Shown in pieces: positions 58,094 through 64,000 of a stretch of 64,000 nucleotides of DNA. This DNA is from Sipunculus nudus (lineage: Eukaryota > Annelida > Sipuncula > Golfingiida > Sipunculidae), in the NCBI GenBank assembly GCA_026874595.1, contig CM049309.1, forward strand, positions 72,520,426-72,584,425, in the 5' to 3' direction. Within the stretch, counting starts at the first letter, position 1. Each line of letters opens with the position of its first letter. The position numbers and the translations under genes are program-made. The notes beneath the pieces are model-generated. The model made no database searches and was not told the DNA's origin. It saw nothing but the letters and a program-made list of their open reading frames with translations.

Positions 58094-60868
58094 GTAAGTT
58101 TGTGAGTCAAAACTTATTTAATTTACCAAGGGCTTTTACTGTTATGTGTCACGCAGAGCTTACCACCAGGTGTGTATTCTTTCACAGTCTATAGATCACA
58201 TCTCCTTTGTCACACAGTTGATATCATGCATGTATGTTTAGACTAAATGTACATGTGCAGTGGTCATTTTTGCTTACTGTGTTAAAATGATGCACATTAT
58301 TTTTTTCATTGAAATATTGCCTTCTGCTTTCAAGGAAATTTGAACTTCATTTCAGGAAAATAGGTGGGAATTTTCCCACTACTGTGCCCCACCACATATT
58401 TTTCAAAGGCAACAAGTAAATTCATGTCATTATTGTGCATGAAAAATTTAAGGCCACAATTAGAAGAAACCCTCAGATGATGAACCACATTATTTTTCTA
58501 AATGTGTATAATCTTAATAATCTAGAGGTGAGGGTGGACCATACATTGTGTTAACTTAATTAATACATGCCAGTTTGTTTATATTTTAACTGCTTCATCT
58601 CTGTTACTTTGATCTGATACCACAACTTACAGTTCCTGCTTCGTCCCACCTGACCAGCAGTAAAAACATGTTCATATTATTAAGTCTGTGGCTATGCTTT
58701 CACTGACCTTCGTTCAGGGACCCATTCTGGTGTCTATTTCATTGATAATGAACAAATCCGCAAGTGATCAGGCAGAAATCACAACTGCCAATCAAATCCT
58801 ATGAACAAAAGGCAAATAATACACTGTTCATAAGCTGTCTGAACAAGATGCACATAAGATACAGGAAAAGTTTATATGACTTGTCAGATTCTCCATGCCT
58901 TCTGAACATTTTAAATGTATGATGGAAATATCACATCAGACTTTCCTGTAGAACAAATATACACAAGAAATGTGATTGGTTCAAATGCCATGTTTGTTAT
59001 TTATGAAATCGACACCGAGCGGGTCGCTGAATCAAGGTCTGTGAAAACATAGCCACAGGCTTGAAAATAGTTAGATGGTATTACAGCTATAATTAATAAT
59101 GACAAGTGGTCTAGCATTTAAGCAATCTTCATAAACATAAGGTAATTACCTGCTTTTAAAAAATAGGAATTTTGCCAATTAAGTATAGATCCAAATTCTG
59201 TGGCCGCACATCTATTTATAGCTGCACCTGTAATCATGAAAACCACTTTGTAAAATAAAAATTATCCTCTTGCTTTCTGACAAGCTGGAGCTCTGTGAAG
59301 AGAAAGTAAAACACATTTAGTACTGATGAGGACACCTCATACATAAACGTAACATAATGTTTAATGCAAATCAAACCTGAGGAAAGGCTTATCATCACCC
59401 TTTATAGTTTGATTTGCCATTTTTATAATTGTTTATTGAAATAAGAATCTGTTCAATGTTTAACTTACTTCCCTGAGCATGGGATACTGTTTACAAACTG
59501 ACATGCATTGCCAATTATAAATGTACATGTGTAATCAGTAATTTTCTGTAAATATCAGTGCTGTGACAATATGAAATATTTTCTTATTTACTGTGGTTAC
59601 AAAATCTGTAGGTGTGCAGAAACTGACTTGGTTCAGTTATGAATGTTTGCTGAATTTGTAAATAGCAATGCAACATTCAGAGTAAATGTTAAACATATTA
59701 TTTGATTAATCACATCACGGAGGTACCCAAAAAAACATTCCTACTTTTTCATCATTATATACAAGGCAGATGAACTTATACTGTCTTTTTTTGATAAGTG
59801 CAAAAATTGTATCAATCAAGATAGATATGTATGCAAATTGTGGCAGTAATTATTTTAGCCCTGGTTACTAACCAGCATTACCAGAATGTTCCAAATGTGA
59901 CATTTATCTGGAAATCAGATTTAACAGTTACCCAAATGGCATAACCAGTTCAAAATTGATGCAGCATTGCCATTAGGTGTGGAATAAAGGTACGTTTCTG
60001 TAAGTGAACGTGAAGGCCAACGTGAATTTGAGTCACAGGCCATTGGCTGGCCCAGGCTGGGTACACAATGTTTCCATATAAGTGATGTGACATGCAATTT
60101 CTCATTTTTTTTTTCAGCATAGTAACATCAAAGAAATTTTTGTTTCATTTGGTGCATTTTGTACATCTTATAAGTTATCATATTTAAGAATTAAAGACAT
60201 GTTCAAATCTGTATTTATCTGAATATAGAGAATATGTCGCTCAGTGTATTTAAAGTTACTTTCTCTGTACATCCCGTATTTCCCTTGTCACAGATTGCTA
60301 ATCATTTAAAGGTGGCATCCTATTAACAGTACAGTGCCTTTCATTTATAAACTCTACCAATCTCTCCACATCACCATCACTGAACATTGTCTGTGTCTTT
60401 GGCATGCTGGATTTGCTATAGGCTTGTGCCGTAAACACAAGAATGCCCTTCTGTTGTGACATCATTTGAAGGAATTGCCACAAGAGTGCCAGACAACAGG
60501 CTCGGGGTAGTAATTAAGAAAATTTTGCTTACTTACACGCATATGGAAACACCCCAGTGATATTACCATAGAAGCTATTTTTATTGCTCTGGTATTCACG
60601 CTTATTGAAACGCAGCTTAATGCAATGCTAAACTGACAGCTTGGATTTTTATTATTTCCCTGGTCTAATAATTTTTCTCACAGTAACAACCCTCAACATG
60701 TACCTGTTAAGCAGAAGTCAGAACTATTAATACACTGTATAACTACTCTTACAGATGTTAAAGGACTTCATTTCAGGTAATCTTTAAACACTTCTGCAGT
60801 CAGTCCTCCATAACCTTACATCTCTCCACTGTGTATGCTTTCAGTTTGCTATGCCTGCTTTATTTCAG
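58094..60868 (+). other. LYSMD intron 2, no exon recognised
   Basis: AT-rich single-copy-looking DNA with no transposon termini that I could pair. A short minus-strand open frame at 60298-60483 looks somewhat protein-like but matches no family I know. Confidence 0.5.
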
Positions 60869-60910
60869 ATTATATAATGCTCATGAAATCACTGAGGAAA
60901 ACCAACATTC
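60869..60910 (+). CDS. LYSMD1/2: Tentative LYSMD exon 3 (42 nt)
   Basis: A strong acceptor (GCTTTATTTCAG) and donor (GTAAGT) bracket 42 nt. They continue the phase-2 frame without a stop (first base completes Gln, then LYNAHEITEENQH, then two bases of Ser). It leaves in phase 2 again, so it could be a cassette exon. Its residues have no clear counterpart in the family. Support is splice sites and phase only. Confidence 0.4.
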
Positions 60911-63092
60911 GTAAGTTGGCAGTAGTGGAATCAGATCTGTCTAGGCAGAGGGGATCTGAAATTTTGTTCTGTAGAACCTAAGCAGATGAAACCACAGTCC
61001 TGTTTGTTAAATTTGTCTTCTAGATTATGGGCCAGTACAATGCATCCATAACAAGAAACAATTGGACCTTCATGATTTTATTTCCTGTCTGAATTCAAAA
61101 GCTACAGTTGATTTCAAAAATTATCATATGAAAATTCATTCACATTCTTGAATTTTTACTTTTGGTTATTGACTTGTGTAAATGATTTTTATCAAAGATT
61201 ATTTCAGAAAAAGCTTGGGGTTTTCTTCTCAGTGTGTTAACTTTTCTCTGTTCTTCTGATACTATATATAGTATAGGATAGGCATTAAAAAGTTGGTTAT
61301 AATGTTAATGTCAGGCAATCATGCCGGCAGCTGTACTTAAGCTTTACATTCAACTTAATTTCAAGACTGCCTAAATTAAGTTGTAGTTTCAGTCACATAT
61401 GACAGAATGAATATTTCACCCAGCTGGCTTAAATTATACTACAGATCTGGTTTTTAGTTGCATGATAAAGGTTCAGGTGTTAGTGAATATCTCCTACCCC
61501 CCCCCCCCCCTCCCCCATCATCTGGATTATAATCCTTGTATTCATGTTACCAGATAAGCAGAAGATTTCTTAGAAGATACTGTCAATCTACTATGGATTG
61601 TGTATAACTTAGGACTGACATCTAGGGAGTAAATATTTGGAAATAAAAAGTTGAGTCATTAATATAGTTTTACAATTACAGAACTCTATTATGTATACAT
61701 TCTTAATTGTCTTTATAAAATCCTCATTTATATTATTAATTTTTTTTTGCATTATTTATATTTGAATTTTGTGGACATTCCAAGGTCTTGACCTTTTAAC
61801 AACTGTCTAACACATGGGTAAATAAAAGGGATATATAAGTGACTGTCCTTTGTAATATAACAAAGCTACTGTTTTTCCCTAATGCATTCCATGTACATCA
61901 AACGATTATAAAGGGTATTAACACCGTGACAAATGTTAGATAGACACTGTGACAAACATGCACAGTGATATGACTGAGTATCTTATCACTAGGCACGTTT
62001 GACAAAAGATAATGTAATGATTTTAATCAGTTTGTGCTACCAATGATGACAGCTAGTACAAGGCTCATGTACATTATTAAGCCCCCATAAATGTGACAGT
62101 GATCTTAGCCTGAATATAATATTACTGTTACTCTTTACCATGTCCAAGAGACCACATGTTGTCTCTGTGGTAGTGTGTACAGTATGTATTCATCATACAT
62201 GATATTGATGTGCACAGGATGCTGTATAAACATAGTGAAGACAACATGCATGGACTCCAACAGTGTAGCTCTATGTCATGTCAAACAGTCCTGCTGGTTT
62301 TATAAGTTGATTTCTGTGTTTTCAACTTTACAGTCATAATTTGTATAGTTACTTTTTATTTATTATTTCAATAATACCTGATCACTGTTATCTGATATCA
62401 AGAATCCACCATGGAGCAGCATTAGTCCAGCAGTGAGTACAGTACTCAAGTTACAAGGAATTTTATTGCTTAGCTTATCCGAACAAAGTGCAAGAATCAG
62501 CTGTCCTCACACCTCTCATGTGTGTTTGAAACAGGTGCAGTGTGTACCCAGGTAATTAATTTAAGATTTACTGACTACTAACATATAGAATCCATTTGCA
62601 CAAAAGCACATTTTGTCATATCTTTTATTAACTCATTTCTGGCTCTCTGGGACCTCAGCTGCTTCAGGCCTTGGCTTCTTATAACAATATAATACATTGT
62701 GCCGATACAGCACATTCATTTGAATCATTATTGCATCTTCAATTAATACATGTCTGATTTGTGATAACCATCATTGCAATGAAGTTTTATGGTTCTGAGT
62801 TCAACTCGTGTAGCACATGTAAGATATAGCTATGTTCCTTTATTATCAATAATTTTGTGTGTGTGTGTATATATATATTTAATTTATTCGGGCCTTTCCT
62901 TTGCCTAAATCCCAAAGTTTCAGGGTAATCAGTTAAGCAGTATTTTACATAATCCTGTCTAGTACCTACAAACAAACTAACAAAGAGAAATGGGGGAAAA
63001 CCATAACCTTCTTGGTACAGGTAATTAATATTGCTCAATGAGGTACACCCAAGCTGAGGGAACAGAAGCCAATTCTATCACTTCCTCTCATC

Positions 63093-63097
<5 letters not shown>

Positions 63098-63124
<27 letters not shown>
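63098..63124. repeat. (CT)n microsatellite
   Basis: About 13 CT dinucleotides. It forms part of a pyrimidine-rich stretch 150 bp before the tentative last LYSMD exon. Confidence 0.95.
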
Positions 63125-63127
<3 letters not shown>

Positions 63128-63270
63128 AGTTATATATGCTTCTGATGTGCTCACAGCTTGGCTTGACACTGAAAGAGTGTGCCACATTTGAAGGTTTCAT
63201 GTGTTTTCTTTATCCCTAGCTATAACCTCTTGTGGACTAACTGTTTTCCCTGTTGACACCTTACTTTCAG

Positions 63271-63316
63271 CCTCCATGAAATTGATGATGAAATATGGGC
63301 AGAATGCCATGTGTGA
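63271..63316 (+). CDS. LYSMD1/2: Tentative last LYSMD exon with stop
   Basis: The acceptor CACCTTACTTTCAG precedes a phase-2 reading: one base completes the carried codon, then LHEIDDEIWAECHV and TGA (63314-63316). EIDDEIW resembles the DQEDEIFKL-type C terminus of human LYSMD1. With exon 3 included, the protein has 207 residues (human LYSMD1 227, LYSMD2 215). Skipping exon 3 also keeps the frame. An AATAAA lies at 63674-63679. Confidence 0.45.
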
Positions 63317-63668
63317 AGCGACATCTGTTGGCAAAAGACAGAACCACGTGCATGAGCATGCTTCTATCCTTTGGTTTGTATAGCTGTGCTATTGTCCTTT
63401 TTTTCTCACTCTGTGTTTCTGTTTAAAATAGAAATGATAACAATATTGGTGACACATGACACATCGTAATGTATGTACTTTGTAATGCTCTATTATTTGG
63501 TATATCATTAAAATGTTCTTAATTATTTTAAAATTAAATGTTTTTAGATGCAACCAGCTTATACAGACAACAAATACATATATACTCTAGTGTAAATTAT
63601 ACTCTTATATGATTGTATTTTACAAGAATATATTGACATGTGCTTAATATAATAGGGCTTTCTTTTCA

Positions 63669-63795
63669 CTTAGAATAAAACATGCTTAAGAAATGATCTC
63701 CTCAAAATTATGTTTTACTGTATATAAATACTTAGAATTAAACATGCTTAAGAAATGATCTCCTAAAAATTGTATTTTACCGTATATAAATACTG
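63669..63795. repeat. Tandem duplication, two 62-bp units
   Basis: CTTAGAATAAAACATGCTTA at 63669 and CTTAGAATTAAACATGCTTA at 63731 begin two near-identical copies ending GTATATAAATACT. The first copy contains a potential poly(A) signal for the LysM gene. Confidence 0.9.
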
Positions 63796-64000
63796 TTATA
63801 TAAATAAATACCTACTAACATGAATTACTGCATGTCTGAAATGTCATGTTGATGCATCTGTTGACATTTGGCCATTCACAAACATATATTAACAAAAGTA
63901 CTCAAGCTCAAGAATTTACTCCAGTTAACAGTGAGTTAAATGTTTATATAGAACTTATGTTAGGTGCATGCCACTTTGGTCTAAGGCAAAACTGAATGAC

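Noticed and set aside
60298-60483. Minus-strand frame containing FSDGDVERLVEFINERH
   Set aside because: The composition is protein-like, but it is short, inside LYSMD intron 2, and I recognise no family or splice partner. It may be a transposon scrap, which a protein search could settle.

Overview
This is a piece of a nuclear animal genome. Long introns, GT-AG splice sites, AT-rich non-coding DNA, dense nested repeats and metazoan proteins all point that way. The repeat style suggests a marine mollusc, probably a bivalve: interspersed elements with (CCGT)n runs, GACCCATGGGTC termini, tRNA-derived SINEs and a PIN/XPG-type transposon. The species itself is inferred, not proven.

Four host genes can be read. 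(1) At 342-2870 (+) lies a dermatan-sulfate epimerase-like gene on one long exon, broken by a single in-frame TAG that separates its signal peptide from the enzyme. (2) SNAPC5 (+) has four small exons between 10746 and 31790, coding for 123 residues. (3) GTF2A2 (-), the TFIIA small subunit, has four exons between 54807 and 42447, coding for 107 residues. (4) A LYSMD1/2-like LysM-domain gene (+) has two firm exons (55298-55468 and 57729-58093) and two tentative 3' exons (60869-60910 and 63271-63316), which together would give 207 residues. SNAPC5 and GTF2A2 converge. GTF2A2 and LYSMD are head to head with 490 bp between their start codons. SNAPC5 and TFIIA both serve transcription initiation (snRNA genes, and TBP-dependent promoters), but nothing in the sequence couples them.

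Most of the rest is introns filled with mobile DNA. A large family of elements ends in a hairpin (AGCTCAGCTGACT...) on one side and GACCCATGGGTC on the other; copies are nested in each other at about 9.2-10.4, 13.8-18.8, 23.9-31.3, 34.8-38.7, 38.8-40.0 and 42.8 kb. One copy holds 338-bp tandem units marked by the palindrome GGTGGCGCCACC. Two hAT-like non-autonomous elements (12.1-13.6 and 15.9-17.8 kb) carry TAATAG repeats. A decayed MULE transposase lies on the minus strand at 20.8-21.9 kb. GTF2A2 intron 1 holds the most interesting object: a 4.8-6 kb DNA transposon at 48526-54472 with a 20-bp outer inverted repeat, a ~140-bp inner inverted repeat and a decayed ~1,150-codon gene whose product carries a PIN/XPG-like nuclease signature. 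It is probably related to Academ-type elements.

There are also several MITEs, foldback elements, minisatellites, and at least twelve G or C homopolymer runs of 13-20 bp. Exon limits were fitted by hand from splice sites, phase and remembered family sequences; no alignment or transcript evidence was available.
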